From assembly GCA_964364885.1 (NCBI GenBank), contig CAYIOA010000023.1:1-12293 (forward strand): a stretch of 12,293 nucleotides of DNA. The letters run 5' to 3'. The notes beneath the pieces were generated by a model. It saw only the letters and a program-made list of their open reading frames with translations. It was not told where the DNA came from and ran no database searches. Origin of the DNA: UBA73 sp964364885. GTDB taxonomy: Archaea > Nanobdellota > Nanobdellia > Pacearchaeales > GW2011-AR1. Positions 12,275-12,293 of the stretch are shown one piece after another; the first letter of the stretch is position 1, and each line of letters opens with the position of its first letter. A program made the position numbers and the translations under genes.

Positions 12275-12293
12275 ATGGCAAATGTATTCGTTC
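12275..12293 (+). CDS. Start of a gene running off the right edge
   Basis: ATG 12275 opens MANVFV, truncated by the window end. The call rests on the TATA box at the usual distance and an open frame of only six codons. The product cannot be named. Confidence 0.4.

Overview
This AT-rich window looks like chromosome from a small-genome archaeon, most likely a DPANN lineage of the Pacearchaeota/Woesearchaeota type. The evidence is an archaeal ribosomal protein uS10, a GlnRS-like archaeal GluRS, a prepilin with a class III signal peptide, a tRNA-Ser gene without encoded CCA, and TATA-type boxes centred about 25 bp upstream of most ATG codons, as expected for leaderless archaeal transcripts. The secreted protein at the left end carries Cys-rich modules that I associate with DPANN surface proteins. 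The lineage call is inference; no rRNA is present.

Layout. 44-2074: secreted dockerin/Cys-module/Ig-like protein (+). 2080-3612: helical 510-aa protein of unknown function (-), convergent with the first and divergent from 3703-4086, a small coiled-coil protein (+). 4107-5759: gltX (+). 5800-6258: pilin-like protein (+), followed by a T-rich terminator. 6351-6884: CYTH phosphohydrolase/cyclase-fold protein (+). 6922-7230: uS10 (+). 7271-7780: MazG/PRA-PH-like pyrophosphohydrolase (+). 7849-9507: tandem-domain ThyX-like protein (-). 9600-10247: thymidylate kinase (+). 10250-10717: Nudix hydrolase (+). 11041-11868 and 10745-11062: nucleotidyltransferase plus small helical partner, overlapping operon (-). 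11914-12098: structured relic of an IS200/IS605-type TnpB tail and right end (-). 12137-12218: tRNA-Ser(GGA) (+). 12275-12293: start of a further gene (+).

Functional themes. From 7271 to 10717 lie four genes that could form a pyrimidine deoxynucleotide module: a house-cleaning NTP pyrophosphohydrolase, a ThyX-like protein, dTMP kinase and a Nudix enzyme. Two of them are unusual. The ThyX-like protein is a tandem duplication in which the two halves keep complementary parts of the ThyX signature. The dTMP kinase has Thr where the P-loop Lys should be.

The other point of interest is the right end, where a decayed TnpB C-terminus and a string of hairpins (a possible omega-RNA/right-end relic) abut the promoter of a nucleotidyltransferase operon. 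The remaining genes are ordinary housekeeping or surface genes.
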